Positions 54,103-62,831 of a stretch of 62,831 nt of DNA are shown piece by piece. The translations under genes were made by a program, and so were the position numbers. Position 1 is the first letter of the stretch, and every line of letters begins with the position of its first letter. This DNA comes from Gammaproteobacteria bacterium (GTDB taxonomy: Bacteria; Pseudomonadota; Gammaproteobacteria; Coxiellales; Coxiellaceae). The stretch lies in the NCBI GenBank assembly GCA_030425685.1, contig JAUIAD010000023.1:1-62831 (forward strand), written 5' to 3'. The notes beneath the pieces are model-generated. The model had not been told where the DNA came from. It made no database searches and saw only the letters and a list, made by a program, of their open reading frames with translations.

Positions 54103-54591
54103 ATGAATGCAGCTGTTATTGATCGACAGGGCTTTCGGCTAAATGTAGGGATTATTATTGTGAATGATCAAGGACAACTCTTGTGGGCACGTCGTCACGG
54201 CAACCCAAATGCGTGGCAGTTTCCTCAAGGGGGTATCAATGCAAATGAGACACTTGCAGAGGCGATGTATCGCGAATTGCATGAGGAACTCGGCCTTTCT
54301 CCAGAACATGTTGAAATAATAGCAAAAACAAAAGGTTGGTTACGTTATCGCCTGCCCAAACACTTTCGCCGTTACGATTCAAAACCCTTATGTATTGGTC
54401 AAAAGCAGAAATGGTTTTTGCTGCGTTTGTCTGATAGTGAGGATAAAATTACTTTAGATCATTGCGATAAGCCTGAATTTGATCAGTGGAAATGGGTTGA
54501 CTATTGGTTTCCATTAGAACAGGTGATTTCGTTTAAAAAAAGTGTTTATCGGAAAGTTTTAAAAGAGTTTTCTCGCTGGGTTAATAAATAA
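54103..54591 (+). CDS. rppH: RNA pyrophosphohydrolase RppH
   Basis: 162 residues. Nudix box [22 protein letters not shown] (in part: [13 protein letters not shown], residues about 52-64), preceded by [15 protein letters not shown]. It removes pyrophosphate from mRNA 5' ends to start decay and is one of the core decay factors. Order rppH-ptsP-tauE-lgt-thyA is the common one in this class. Confidence 0.97.
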   Translation: MNAAVIDRQGFRLNVGIIIVNDQGQLLWARRHGNPNAWQFPQGGINANETLAEAMYRELHEELGLSPEHVEIIAKTKGWLRYRLPKHFRRYDSKPLCIGQKQKWFLLRLSDSEDKITLDHCDKPEFDQWKWVDYWFPLEQVISFKKSVYRKVLKEFSRWVNK

Positions 54592-54632
54592 ACTTTACAA
54601 TAGAGATAGAGAATAGGAGTTAGGAACGCTAG

Positions 54633-56909
54633 ATGCTAAAAGTGCTACAAAGAATAACGCAGGAAGTGAGTTCTGCATCCAATCTTGAGCAGGCATTGGC
54701 GCGTGTGGTGTCGCAGGTCCATGATGTCATTCAGGCTGATACTTGTAGCATCTTTATTTGTGATGATGTGCGTGGTGAATATGTGCTTATGGCCACCGAG
54801 GGTTTGGATCCAGAAAATGTCGGCAAAGTCAGACTAAAGTATGGCGAAGGACTGGTTGGTTTGGTGGTACAGCGTGAAGAGCCCATCAATCTTGATGATG
54901 CGACTGTGCATCCTAGCTTTGTTCGTCATCCGAAAATAGACGTCAATGGTTACGCTGGCTTTTTGGGTGTTCCTATTATTGAGCAAGGTAATGTGCTCGG
55001 CGTGTTAATGGCGCAGCAAAATGATGCGCGCTTTTTTGGCGAAGAAGATGAGGCCTTTTGTTTAACGCTCGCTGTGCAGTTATCTGCCGAACTTGATCGT
55101 GCTTTGGCCAAGGGCGCGTTAGACAGTATTGATCAAAGAAAACGTCGCAGAAAAAAAGCAGACACGGTTTTAAATGGTGTGTCTGGCTCGCAGGGGGTGG
55201 CGATTGGCCATGCGGTTGTTGTTTATCCCCCTGCTGACTTAGATGTTGTTCCTGATAAGAAAATTACCGATGTTGAAGCTGAAATTGCTTCTTTTGAAAA
55301 AGCATTGTCGGCAGCGCGTGAGGATATTCAGCTGATCCAAACGCGGGCAAAACAGTCCTTGTCGGTGGCAGAGAATGCTATATTTGATGCTTATTTGCGC
55401 ATATTAGACAGTAGGACGTTAATTAACGAAGTCATTCAAGGGATTAAAGACGGTCAGTGGGCGGAAGGGGCGTTAAAACATGTTATTAAGCGTCATATTC
55501 TGCAGTTTGAGTCGTTAGATGATCCCTATCTTAAAGAGCGAGCGACAGATTTTCGTGATCTTGGGCGTCGTGTGTTGGCGCATTTACAGTCAATTGATCG
55601 CGAAGAGTTAACTTATCCTAAAAATACCATTTTGGTCAGTGATGAAGTGACGGCAACGGCCTTGATGGAAGTGCCGCCAGGTCACTTGAAAGGTGTTATT
55701 TCAGGTACGGGTTCTAGCAATTCGCACGTGGCTATTTTGACACGCGCTTTGGGTTTGCCGACGGTTATGGGTGTCACGGGGACGCCTTTGGCAAAGTTAT
55801 CGGGGAAAGAGTGTGTTGTTGATGGTTATAATGGGCAGATTTATATTTCGCCTTCGACAACCATTAAAAAAGAATTCCAGGATTTAGCGGAAGAAGAAAA
55901 AGAGCTTAATGATGAGTTAGATTCGCTGCGTGAGTTGCCGGCCGTGACGCAAGACGATCATCGTTTGTCGTTATATGTTAATACGGGGTTGGCAATTGAA
56001 GGTGGTTTGTCGCTTAGCGTTGGTGCAGAAGGCGTTGGGCTTTATCGCACGGAGTTGCCCTTTATGATTCGTGATCGTTTTCCGAGTGAGGAAGAGCAGC
56101 GGATTATGTATCGTCAATTATTAAATACGTTTTCGCCGCGTCCAGTTGTAATGCGCACTTTAGATATTGGTGGTGATAAGGCGCTGCCTTATTTTTCGGT
56201 GCAGGAAGAAAATCCTTTTCTCGGTTGGCGTGGTATTCGCGTGACATTGGATCATCCGGAAGTATTTTTGCAGCAAGTGCGAGCAATGTTGCAAGCAAGT
56301 GTTGATTTGACTAACTTGTCGATTATGTTGCCGATGGTGTCTTCTGTTAATGAAGTGGAAGATGCTTTACGTTTGATTAATCAGGCTTATGATGAAACCA
56401 TTGCCGAAGGCTTTTCGGTGCAAAAGCCGCCTATTGGTTTGATGATGGAAGTGCCGGCGGCAGTGTATCAAGCCTTTGAATTGGCAAAACGGGTGGATTT
56501 CTTATCGGTTGGTAGCAATGATTTGATTCAATATTTGTTAGCAGTGGATCGCAATAATCCCCGTGTTGCCAATCGCTACGATGGTTTGCATCCCGCGGTG
56601 TTACGTGCTTTATTACAAGTGGTTAAGGCCAGTAAAAAGGCTGGTAAGCCGGTTAGCATTTGTGGTGAATTAGCGAGTGACCCAGTGGCGGTAATATTGT
56701 TATTGGCTATGGGTTTTGACACCTTAAGCATGAACGCGCGCAGTTTGCCGCGTGTTAAGTGGGTTATTCGTCAGTTTACTCTCGAACGAGCAAAAGAATT
56801 GCTTGATGAAGTTATCAAACTAGATGATCCTAAAGAAGTTCGTATGCATATGGAATCTGCTTTAGAGGATGCAGGCTTGGCTGGGCTTATTCGTGCAGGT
56901 CGTTATTAA
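54633..56909 (+). CDS. ptsP: PEP-protein phosphotransferase, enzyme I-Ntr
   Basis: 758 residues. An N-terminal GAF domain (about 1-150; SIFICDDVRGEYVLMATEGL), then the enzyme I body: phosphohistidine domain GTGSSNSHVAILTRALGLPT (His about 366) and PEP-binding barrel with VGLYRTELPFMIRDRFPSEE, LDIGGDKALPYF and SVGSNDLIQYLLAVDRNN. It starts the nitrogen PTS phosphorelay (NPr, EIIA-Ntr), which in Legionellales relatives links metabolism to stress and virulence. Confidence 0.97.
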   Translation: MLKVLQRITQEVSSASNLEQALARVVSQVHDVIQADTCSIFICDDVRGEYVLMATEGLDPENVGKVRLKYGEGLVGLVVQREEPINLDDATVHPSFVRHPKIDVNGYAGFLGVPIIEQGNVLGVLMAQQNDARFFGEEDEAFCLTLAVQLSAELDRALAKGALDSIDQRKRRRKKADTVLNGVSGSQGVAIGHAVVVYPPADLDVVPDKKITDVEAEIASFEKALSAAREDIQLIQTRAKQSLSVAENAIFDAYLRILDSRTLINEVIQGIKDGQWAEGALKHVIKRHILQFESLDDPYLKERATDFRDLGRRVLAHLQSIDREELTYPKNTILVSDEVTATALMEVPPGHLKGVISGTGSSNSHVAILTRALGLPTVMGVTGTPLAKLSGKECVVDGYNGQIYISPSTTIKKEFQDLAEEEKELNDELDSLRELPAVTQDDHRLSLYVNTGLAIEGGLSLSVGAEGVGLYRTELPFMIRDRFPSEEEQRIMYRQLLNTFSPRPVVMRTLDIGGDKALPYFSVQEENPFLGWRGIRVTLDHPEVFLQQVRAMLQASVDLTNLSIMLPMVSSVNEVEDALRLINQAYDETIAEGFSVQKPPIGLMMEVPAAVYQAFELAKRVDFLSVGSNDLIQYLLAVDRNNPRVANRYDGLHPAVLRALLQVVKASKKAGKPVSICGELASDPVAVILLLAMGFDTLSMNARSLPRVKWVIRQFTLERAKELLDEVIKLDDPKEVRMHMESALEDAGLAGLIRAGRY

Positions 56910-56918
56910 TATAAAGGA

Positions 56919-57734
56919 ATGAACTTGGCTGAAGGACTGGTTGTTAGCATCATTATTTATCTTGTCGTTGGCGCGTTCGTCGGTACCTTATCGGGTTTAA
57001 TCGGTATTGGTGGTGGTGTTGTTATTGTGCCTGTATTGGTATGGACATTTCATCACGCGGGTTTTAATTCAAGCAGTGTTATTCATATGGCGGCTGGGAC
57101 ATCATTAGCAGTAATGATTGTTACTATGGCGCGCGCCTTGCATTTACATAGTCGTTATAAAGTTGAATACAAATCAATATTTTTTAAATTTATTTGGGGG
57201 ATTGCTGTTGGGGCGATAGCGGGTGTTGTTATTGCTCATTTTCTTCATAGTGTGGTTCTTAGTGACATATTGGGCGGTGTGCTTGTTTTAGTGGCGATAA
57301 GAATGCTGATTGTGCGTCAGGTTAAAACAGGAAATCATAATCTTCCAGGTCGTTTGGCTTCTACTTTTATTGCCTTTTTTGTTGGCGGTCTTTCTGGTCT
57401 GCTAGGTATCGGTGGTGGTTCGTTAATGATTCCTTTTCTTTCTTATTGTGGTGTTGAAATGCGTCGTGTGGTGATTGTGTCGGTGGCCGTTGGTTTAACA
57501 TCTGGCATTGTTGGTGCTATATCGGCATTGGTGACAGGGTTGGGGGCGCCTGGTTTGCCACCCTATGCCATCGGTTATGTGTACTGGCCTGCTTGGCTTG
57601 GTATTTCTGTGGGTGGTTTGATTTTTGTGCCGTTGGGAACTCGTTTGTCCCACTCTGCGCCTGTGTTAGTATTAAAGCGCATTTTTGCAGTTTTATTGCT
57701 TGTTGTTGGATTGCATATGTTATTTCATTTCTAA
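56919..57734 (+). CDS. TauE/SafE-family membrane transporter
   Basis: 271 residues, about eight membrane helices in two inverted halves, each with a glycine-rich GLIGIGGGVVIVPVL / GLLGIGGGSLMIPFL motif. The family exports sulfite or related anions. The substrate here is unknown. Start lies nine bases after ptsP. No strong ribosome-binding site beyond AAGGAATG. Confidence 0.9.
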   Translation: MNLAEGLVVSIIIYLVVGAFVGTLSGLIGIGGGVVIVPVLVWTFHHAGFNSSSVIHMAAGTSLAVMIVTMARALHLHSRYKVEYKSIFFKFIWGIAVGAIAGVVIAHFLHSVVLSDILGGVLVLVAIRMLIVRQVKTGNHNLPGRLASTFIAFFVGGLSGLLGIGGGSLMIPFLSYCGVEMRRVVIVSVAVGLTSGIVGAISALVTGLGAPGLPPYAIGYVYWPAWLGISVGGLIFVPLGTRLSHSAPVLVLKRIFAVLLLVVGLHMLFHF

Positions 57735-57747
57735 GGCCTAAAAATAC

Positions 57748-58536
57748 ATGTTTTATTTACCAAAGTTTGATCCGGTGGCGTTCGAAATTGGCCCGTTAAA
57801 AGTACATTGGTATGGTTTGATGTACTTAATTGGGTTTATTAGTGCTTGGGTGTTGGCCGTTGTGCGCGCGCGCAAGCCCAATAGTGGTTGGAATGCTGAG
57901 CAGCTGGGAGATTTGATTTTTTATTGTGCGCTCGGTGTTATTTTGGGTGGCCGCTTAGGTTATGTCTTATTTTATAACTTGCCTTATTATTTTTCACACC
58001 CGTTAGCTATATTTTCCGTTTGGGATGGCGGTATGTCATTTCATGGCGGTATGTTGGGGGTGGTGTTTGCGACGTGGCTTTATAGTTATCGTCATGGTCG
58101 TAGTTGGGGGCGTGTTATCGATTATATCGCGCCGCTGGTGCCCATAGGTTTGGGGGCTGGTCGTTTAGGTAATTTTATCAATGGTGAGTTGTGGGGTCGG
58201 GTGACGACAATGCCGTGGGGGGTTGTTTATCCCAAGGCAGGTTTGCTGCCACGCCACCCTAATGAAATTTATGAGTTTTTATTAGAGGGGGTGTTACTCT
58301 TTATTATTTTATGGTGCTTTTCAGCCAAACCGCGTCCGAAATTTGCTGTTTCAGCACTGTTTTTGTTGTGTTATGGTATCTTCCGATTTTTTATTGAATT
58401 CTTTCGTCAGCCAGATCCGCAGTTGGGATTTATTGCTTGGAACTGGTTAACCATGGGGCAAATTCTGTCATTTCCAATGATATTGATTGGTGGCTTGGGT
58501 TTGTTGTGGATTTACACTAAAAAGAATAGTGTATAA
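57748..58536 (+). CDS. lgt: prolipoprotein diacylglyceryl transferase
   Basis: 262 residues, seven membrane helices. Motifs: [22 protein letters not shown] [24 protein letters not shown], and the Lgt signature [14 protein letters not shown]. It transfers a diacylglyceryl group from phosphatidylglycerol to the lipobox Cys. It is essential for lipoproteins and precedes thyA in many relatives. Confidence 0.97.
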   Translation: MFYLPKFDPVAFEIGPLKVHWYGLMYLIGFISAWVLAVVRARKPNSGWNAEQLGDLIFYCALGVILGGRLGYVLFYNLPYYFSHPLAIFSVWDGGMSFHGGMLGVVFATWLYSYRHGRSWGRVIDYIAPLVPIGLGAGRLGNFINGELWGRVTTMPWGVVYPKAGLLPRHPNEIYEFLLEGVLLFIILWCFSAKPRPKFAVSALFLLCYGIFRFFIEFFRQPDPQLGFIAWNWLTMGQILSFPMILIGGLGLLWIYTKKNSV

Positions 58537-58624
58537 AATGACAGTGATGTGATTTTAATGGATTAATTGTGAAGCATGCTTTGTTGCATGTCACTGGGAT
58601 TCTTCACTAACAAGGAATGTTATT

Positions 58625-59125
58625 ATGGCAAAACAAAGTATTGCGCTGGTGGTGCTGTCGTTATTGGCAGTTGTATTTATGTCTCAATTAAATCATGTGT
58701 TGGATGTTCTTGTGGGCATCCATAATCATATTGCCAAGGGCTTGCACTTTATTTTTGCAGATGATAAGGTGGGCCTCGTTATTCAAGATATGATTGCTTT
58801 GCTGCTGATTCCACTTATCAGTGGTTTTGCATTAACGCTTTCTTATTGGTTGGCCAAGCGTTCGCAGATGCCTTATATGATGACGGTCGTTTGGGTGGTT
58901 TGGTTAGTTTTATTAACGACGATGATTGCGCAAAATGATGAAGAGCCAGGTTTACCCATTGCTAGTAAAATGCCTGGACAACGGCACCATATGCAAAATG
59001 CAGTGCATACTAGCCAAAAATTTCAGCAGCCCATGATGCAGCCTATGACGCAACCGATGTCAGCTCAGGGTGTTTCACGTGCTCAATTGCAGCAAGGGCC
59101 GGGTGCGGCAAATGTTTCAGGTTAA
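58625..59125 (+). CDS. small membrane protein with Gln/Met-rich tail, unknown
   Basis: 166 residues with AAGGAATG before the ATG. Three hydrophobic segments: about 5-24 (start may be a signal anchor), 56-75 (MIALLLIPLISGFALTLSYW) and 84-101. The last 60 residues are polar with QQPMMQPMTQPMS, probably disordered. No family recognised. It sits between lgt and thyA, which are usually adjacent, so it may be a lineage-specific addition. Confidence 0.7.
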   Translation: MAKQSIALVVLSLLAVVFMSQLNHVLDVLVGIHNHIAKGLHFIFADDKVGLVIQDMIALLLIPLISGFALTLSYWLAKRSQMPYMMTVVWVVWLVLLTTMIAQNDEEPGLPIASKMPGQRHHMQNAVHTSQKFQQPMMQPMTQPMSAQGVSRAQLQQGPGAANVSG

Positions 59126-59144
59126 CATATAACGAGTAGTTTTT

Positions 59145-59939
59145 ATGCAACAGTATTTAGCATTTCTTCAGCATATTTTAGATCATGGGGTTGATAAGCC
59201 TGATAGAACAGGCACTGGTATTCGCAGTGTTTTTGGTTATGATATGCGCTTTAATTTACGTGATGGCTTTCCATTGCTGACGACGAAGAAAGTTCACTTA
59301 AAGAGCGTTATTTATGAGTTACTGTGGTTTTTACGCGGTGATACCAATGTTAAATACTTGCAAGAGCATGGTGTTAGAATTTGGAATGAATGGGCTGATG
59401 AGGATGGTAATCTAGGTCCTGTGTATGGAAAGCAATGGCGTAGTTGGTCGACAGGTGATGGTCATGCGGTTGACCAGATTGCTGAAGTCATCGAGCAAAT
59501 TAAGCAAAATCCAAATTCGCGTCGTATGATTGTTAATGCCTGGAATGTTGGTGAATTAGAGAAAATGGCGTTACCTCCGTGCCATCTGTTATTTCAGTTT
59601 TATGTTGCTGATGGTGAATTGTCATGCAAGCTAACACAGCGTTCTGCGGATGCCTTTTTGGGAGTGACTTTTAATATTGCTTCTTATTCGTTGTTAACAT
59701 TTATGATCGCGCAACAGTGTGATTTAAAAGTTGGTGATTTTATTTGGTCTGGTGGTGATTGCCACATTTACGATAATCACCGTGAGCAAGTGGCTGAGCA
59801 GCTATCACGTTCTCCGCGATCATTGCCAAGCTTGCATATAAAGCGCCGCCCAGCATCTATTTCTGATTATCAGTTTGAAGATTTTGAAATCTTAAACTAT
59901 GATCCGCATCCAGCCATTAAGGCGCCAGTGGCGGTCTAA
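59145..59939 (+). CDS. thyA: thymidylate synthase
   Basis: 264 residues, same as E. coli ThyA. Start [13 protein letters not shown]; catalytic Cys in [12 protein letters not shown] (about residue 146); folate site [16 protein letters not shown]; nucleotide site [11 protein letters not shown]-terminal IKAPVAV. It makes dTMP from dUMP, matching nrdAB upstream for DNA precursor supply. Confidence 0.98.
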   Translation: MQQYLAFLQHILDHGVDKPDRTGTGIRSVFGYDMRFNLRDGFPLLTTKKVHLKSVIYELLWFLRGDTNVKYLQEHGVRIWNEWADEDGNLGPVYGKQWRSWSTGDGHAVDQIAEVIEQIKQNPNSRRMIVNAWNVGELEKMALPPCHLLFQFYVADGELSCKLTQRSADAFLGVTFNIASYSLLTFMIAQQCDLKVGDFIWSGGDCHIYDNHREQVAEQLSRSPRSLPSLHIKRRPASISDYQFEDFEILNYDPHPAIKAPVAV

Positions 59940-60017
59940 TATTTTAGTAGCCGCTAATATGTTGGCGCCACTACTGTATGATCTTACCGATTTAAACGTT
60001 TAGAGGCGAGTTTGCAT

Positions 60018-60704
60018 ATGATAATGGATTTAACGCAAGTATTGGCTGAAGGGATTCCTGATTGGGAAGGCTGTTGTGGATTTAAAATGAAGCAGGTGAT
60101 GGATTATCCTGAAGGTGCGCGGGTCAATTGGTTGGATATTCGTAATGGTATTGGTACGCACATGGATGCGCCGAGTCACTTTGTTAAAGGGGCGGGAGAT
60201 ATTGCGGGTATCGAATTAGAGCGTTTGATTTGCCCCGGTGTTGTTATTAATGTTGTTGCGCAGGCACACCAGGACTACGCTATTAGTGCAGATGATATTA
60301 ACCAATTTGAACAACAGCATGGGCGAATTCCTGAAAACAGTATTGTGATTCTTTATACCGGTTGGGCGACAAGGTGGCATTCGCCGGAAGAATTTAGAAA
60401 CGTTGATCAAGAGGGTGTTATGCATTTCCCTCATCTTTCTTTTGCGGCAGCAGAATTATTATTAGAGCGCAATATTAATGGTATTGCTGTTGATACACTA
60501 TCGCCTGATGACCCGCGTGACGATACTTTTCCGGTGCATCATCTATTGTTGGGTGCTGATAAATTTATTATTGAAAATCTTAATATCAATGATGAAATGC
60601 CGGTTAAAGATTTTACGCTTATTGCTTTGCCGTTAAGGCTTAAAGATGCAACCGAATCGCCTTGTCGGGTTGTTGCGGTGCCGCTTTTAGAGAAGGTTTT
60701 GTGA
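60018..60704 (+). CDS. cyclase-family / kynurenine-formamidase-like hydrolase
   Basis: About 228 residues from the ATG at 60018 (GAGGCGAG upstream). The metal-binding motif NGIGTHMDAPSHF (His-x3-Asp-x3-His) near residues 44-56 and VDTLSPDD in the second half identify the cyclase family (Pfam PF04199), which includes KynB. No tryptophan catabolic genes adjoin it, so the substrate stays open. Confidence 0.85.
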   Translation: MIMDLTQVLAEGIPDWEGCCGFKMKQVMDYPEGARVNWLDIRNGIGTHMDAPSHFVKGAGDIAGIELERLICPGVVINVVAQAHQDYAISADDINQFEQQHGRIPENSIVILYTGWATRWHSPEEFRNVDQEGVMHFPHLSFAAAELLLERNINGIAVDTLSPDDPRDDTFPVHHLLLGADKFIIENLNINDEMPVKDFTLIALPLRLKDATESPCRVVAVPLLEKVL

Positions 60705-60710
60705 ACCTTT

Positions 60711-60794
60711 CTTTGTCTTTTCGACAATTTGTGTTGTAAATAACCCTGTATTTCCGACATTGAATGTTGAAAACAACCTTGTTTTTCCAGCATT
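60711..60794 (+). repeat. three imperfect 32-33 bp iterons
   Basis: The word TGT-TTTCCGACATT recurs: GTCTTTTCGACAATT near 60715, CTGTATTTCCGACATT ending 60761 and TTGTTTTTCCAGCATT ending 60794. The last two share 19 of 24 bases at a 33-bp period, about three helical turns. They precede the decayed ATPase gene and could be operators. Confidence 0.5.
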
Positions 60795-60843
60795 ATTTTT
60801 TATAGAATCTGTATATAAAGCATCCTTTTAATTTTGGCTCGTT

Positions 60844-61076
60844 ATGAAAAGATCATTACTTCAATCACTTGTATCGTGGAGATCGAAGCCGGGTCGTCGA
60901 CCGCTGTTACTTCGGGGTGCACGTCAGACGGGTAAAACATATTTGGTTGATGCTTTTGCCGAGAGTGAGTTTGAGCATTATTTAAAAATCAACTTTGAAA
61001 AAGAAACAGCCTTGTTATGATCGTGCGGAATTGTTTTATTGGAAGCGGGATGCGCGTGGGAGTCAGGCTAAATATG
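60844..61076 (+). pseudogene. decayed AAA_14/DUF4143 ATPase
   Basis: The first 58 residues are intact to a TGA at 61018-61020: MKRSLLQSLVSW, Walker A LRGARQTGKTYLVDAF, and FEHYLKINFEKE. Directly after, in another frame, comes YDRAELFYWKRDARGSQA, a typical DUF4143 C-terminal nuclease segment. So about 900 bp are deleted from the middle and the 3' end runs into a repeat element. Full relatives, such as the gene at 34559, have about 380 residues. Confidence 0.8.
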
Positions 61077-61191
61077 TAGAATCTTGGGGGTCAGGCTAAA
61101 TATGTAGTATTTAAAATTTGATCCGTTTAATATGCAGTACACCACTTCAGCAGTGGTTAGTTTTTAAATACTGCATATTTAGCCTGACCCC
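61061..61191. repeat. inverted-repeat element with GTCAGGCTAAATATG ends
   Basis: GGGGTCAGGCTAAATATGTA with AGTATTTAAAA (61087-61116) pairs with 61162-61191 at 29 of 30 positions. An inner ACCACT/AGTGGT hairpin (61141-61158) lies in the loop. A third partial copy (AGTCAGGCTAAATATGTAGA) is at 61061. The GGGGTCAG ends resemble those around REP-associated transposases, but no transposase is present. Confidence 0.75.
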
Positions 61192-61217
61192 TGGACTTCC
61201 CAGCCTAACGCTGCAGA

Positions 61218-62627
61218 TCAACTGCTATATTGAATTGCGGGCTGCTGCATTTTCTCTTCATCTGTAGCAGATGCATTGGTTGCCGCGTGCTTAATCAGAC
61301 CCATTTCATTTAACGTATCATAAGAGGCGCCGTCTTTTTCCAAGGCGCGCAAACGCAGATTATCAATCGCTTGCTCCAAGGGAAACTCCGCTTTTACACC
61401 AAATATTTCATTTGCCTTACGCGCACTGCCATTTTTTTTCAGATAACATGTCTTTAATGCAGACGTTGTTACTTCTGAATTGCCGCCATAGGTAATCGTC
61501 AACATGGTATCTTTTGGCGCTTCGACTAGCGCTGAGCGATTAAATAAGCTCGTTAGCTTAGCAACCGTACTACGACGTACTCTTCGTGCTTGTTTAACCT
61601 CTAATGACAATACACCATGATCAGCACGGATCGTGCAATTAAAGGGCCACATATTATTGAATACCTCTTCCACGTTGTCGTAGCTACCGACTACCCCACC
61701 ACGGTTGAATCGCAGGCTATTACGATATTCATTCTTACCTGACCGACGTAAATTTAAACGCATGGAACGAATGGATGTTATCATCTCAGCGCTAACGTTT
61801 ACGCCTGACTTTAACCAATAATATGGCTTTTCTCCACGAATCAACTGACGTCCAGCTAGGTCATCCGGTGACAGCTTCATATCAATCACATAAGAACTAG
61901 GCACAGTCAGTGCAACAATCAACTTCGGATAAAAATGACCATGCTCATTAACAATATCCACGGCTTCTTCATCCGTTATACCCACCTTATGCATACCTTG
62001 CTGGGTCAGCGCATTAATTCCAGCGGCATACGCATTGAGATCTATCCCAGCAATAAACTCAGCTTTGCTTAATTCACTATTGCGATCGTTTACAAACACC
62101 ATACCTGGAAAGTGCTCATTGAATTGCTCTATTGACATCATACTTGGTGTTGTTCGAGCCCACGAATAGCCATAGCCTCTAGACCGTGTTAAGCGTTTTT
62201 CTCTACTGCTGAGATTTAACATATGCAAGGAAAGATAGATCTCAACCTGCCCGGTATTATGCACCTCGACTTTCAATTCATCTTGATGACCTGACACGTC
62301 ACGAAAGGTTTGCGCATAGGCTTGGCGCACACTATCCGTTTGCACACCTTGCGCAAGCGGTGAGGATACTGATTGCGCTTTCTCTTCGGCTTTCAGCAAC
62401 GTGACGAATGTCGACTCATTTAAGTCTTCGCTCAGATCTCTTAATCTAAGGAACTTATCAGCTTTTTCTTGTTGATCAGGCGCTCCAACATTTTTATCCG
62501 GGTGCCAAGCTAATAGCTTATTGCGAATCGCGTCTTTTACCTTGTTAAAATCTTCCGTTGGCGCAATCTCTAAAATAGCAAACAGTTCTTTCATCAGCTC
62601 CACCAGTTTATTGCAAATGCCGACCAT
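61218..62627 (-). CDS. J-domain protein with unknown C-terminal region
   Basis: 469 residues from the ATG at 62627, or 458 from the ATG at 62594, which I favour since the PmrA-like -10 lies only about 15 bases before the first ATG. An N-terminal J-domain (about 12-70) has the invariant HPD in LLAWHPDKNVGAP. There is no Gly/Phe region, zinc finger or DnaJ C-domain, so it is not the chaperone DnaJ. The remaining 390 residues are an unrecognised mixed-fold region with RSRGYGYSWART, RRSGKNEYR and RRVRRS. It may recruit a host or bacterial Hsp70. It is effector-like. Confidence 0.75.
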   Translation of the reverse strand: MVGICNKLVELMKELFAILEIAPTEDFNKVKDAIRNKLLAWHPDKNVGAPDQQEKADKFLRLRDLSEDLNESTFVTLLKAEEKAQSVSSPLAQGVQTDSVRQAYAQTFRDVSGHQDELKVEVHNTGQVEIYLSLHMLNLSSREKRLTRSRGYGYSWARTTPSMMSIEQFNEHFPGMVFVNDRNSELSKAEFIAGIDLNAYAAGINALTQQGMHKVGITDEEAVDIVNEHGHFYPKLIVALTVPSSYVIDMKLSPDDLAGRQLIRGEKPYYWLKSGVNVSAEMITSIRSMRLNLRRSGKNEYRNSLRFNRGGVVGSYDNVEEVFNNMWPFNCTIRADHGVLSLEVKQARRVRRSTVAKLTSLFNRSALVEAPKDTMLTITYGGNSEVTTSALKTCYLKKNGSARKANEIFGVKAEFPLEQAIDNLRLRALEKDGASYDTLNEMGLIKHAATNASATDEEKMQQPAIQYSS

Positions 62628-62640
62628 TTCGCATGGTCAA

Positions 62641-62673
62641 ACTGTAACACGGCAATATTAATGCAGTGTTAAA
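62641..62673 (-). promoter_or_regulatory. PmrA-like box and -10 for the J-domain gene
   Basis: Minus strand TTTAACACTGCATTAATATT: half-sites TTAAC and TTAAT start 11 bases apart, the second half (TTAATATT) being perfect. TACAGT (62646-62641) follows 15 bases from the second start, four of six to consensus. Confidence 0.55.
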
Positions 62674-62814
62674 TAATCATAAAAATGAGAGGTAAAACTC
62701 TGCAGGCGAATTGCGTCACATTTAGGGTTACCGAAGGCAGATTTGAGCAAGGTCAAAACAGTATACGTTGAGTCATATTAAAGGTTACCGAACACATAAT
62801 GTGAGGTGCCTACA

Positions 62815-62831
62815 ATGACGCGAAGAATAAT
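62815..62831 (+). CDS. possible start of a further gene (cut by window edge)
   Basis: An ATG at 62815 is preceded by GAGGTG with six-base spacing and opens as MTRRI. Upstream, GGTTACCGAA occurs twice (62739 and 62783), which might be repeated binding sites or an insertion-sequence end. Only five codons are visible, so no product is proposed. Confidence 0.3.

Noticed and set aside
61218..62627. Chaperone DnaJ or CbpA
   Set aside because: Only the J-domain is present; Gly/Phe region, zinc finger and substrate-binding domains are missing.

Overview
The window looks like chromosome of an AT-leaning gammaproteobacterium, most likely a member of the Legionellales (Legionella/Coxiella-like). The housekeeping blocks are standard gammaproteobacterial ones: rpsU-yqeY-dnaG-rpoD-tRNA-Ile2; fmdB-DUF502-aspS-yebC-ruvCAB-tolQR; nrdAB; rppH-ptsP-tauE-lgt-thyA. 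Between these genes sit several proteins with eukaryotic-like or secreted-effector-like features. Four of those genes carry promoters resembling the PmrA box that controls Dot/Icm effectors in Legionella and Coxiella. The taxonomic placement is inference from gene content.

Layout. 1-0.5 kb: right end of an IS66 element inserted in a DUF4440-type gene. 0.6-5.6 kb (minus): macromolecular synthesis block. 5.6-8.6 kb: two Na+/H+ antiporters (CPA1 type and NhaA) around a small membrane protein. 8.7-15.2 kb: a mobile-looking segment between 65-bp inverted repeats, holding a MobA/MobL relaxase, a 1183-residue protein with two long serine tracts, and a MobC-like replication-relaxation protein. 15.3-20.8 kb: arsC-like, wrbA, zapE; then yihY, an L,D-transpeptidase, tyrA and an FNR-type regulator.

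21-34.3 kb: after one effector-like gene comes an energy and acid-tolerance cluster: aspartate/alanine exchanger, aspartate 4-decarboxylase, two universal stress proteins, a P-type H+-ATPase, and the arginine deiminase pathway (antiporter, OTC, ADI, carbamate kinase). A 116-bp tandem array and an 11-copy heptamer array lie just upstream of the arginine genes. 34.5-35.9 kb: AAA_14/DUF4143 ATPase and repeats.

35.9-49.4 kb (mostly minus): tolR, tolQ, a small unknown, ruvB, ruvA, ruvC, a PP2C-like protein with a coiled-coil insertion, yebC, aspS, an IQ-motif/TPR protein (plus strand), DUF502, a coiled-coil protein and fmdB. The conserved order is broken at three places by unrelated effector-like genes. 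49.7-53.8 kb: class Ia ribonucleotide reductase with two NrdR-like boxes. 54.1-60.7 kb: rppH, ptsP, tauE-like, lgt, a small membrane protein, thyA and a cyclase-family gene. 60.7-62.8 kb: decayed DUF4143 ATPase, a hairpin repeat, a J-domain protein with a PmrA-like box, and perhaps the first codons of another gene.

How it fits together: the host-facing genes appear to have been added singly into core operons and may share one response regulator. The aspartate and arginine decarboxylation/deimination systems with proton pumps and Na+/H+ antiporters suggest a cell that makes ATP and proton motive force from amino acids and resists acid, as an intravacuolar bacterium might. Functional statements rest on recognisable motifs and families; no database search was possible.
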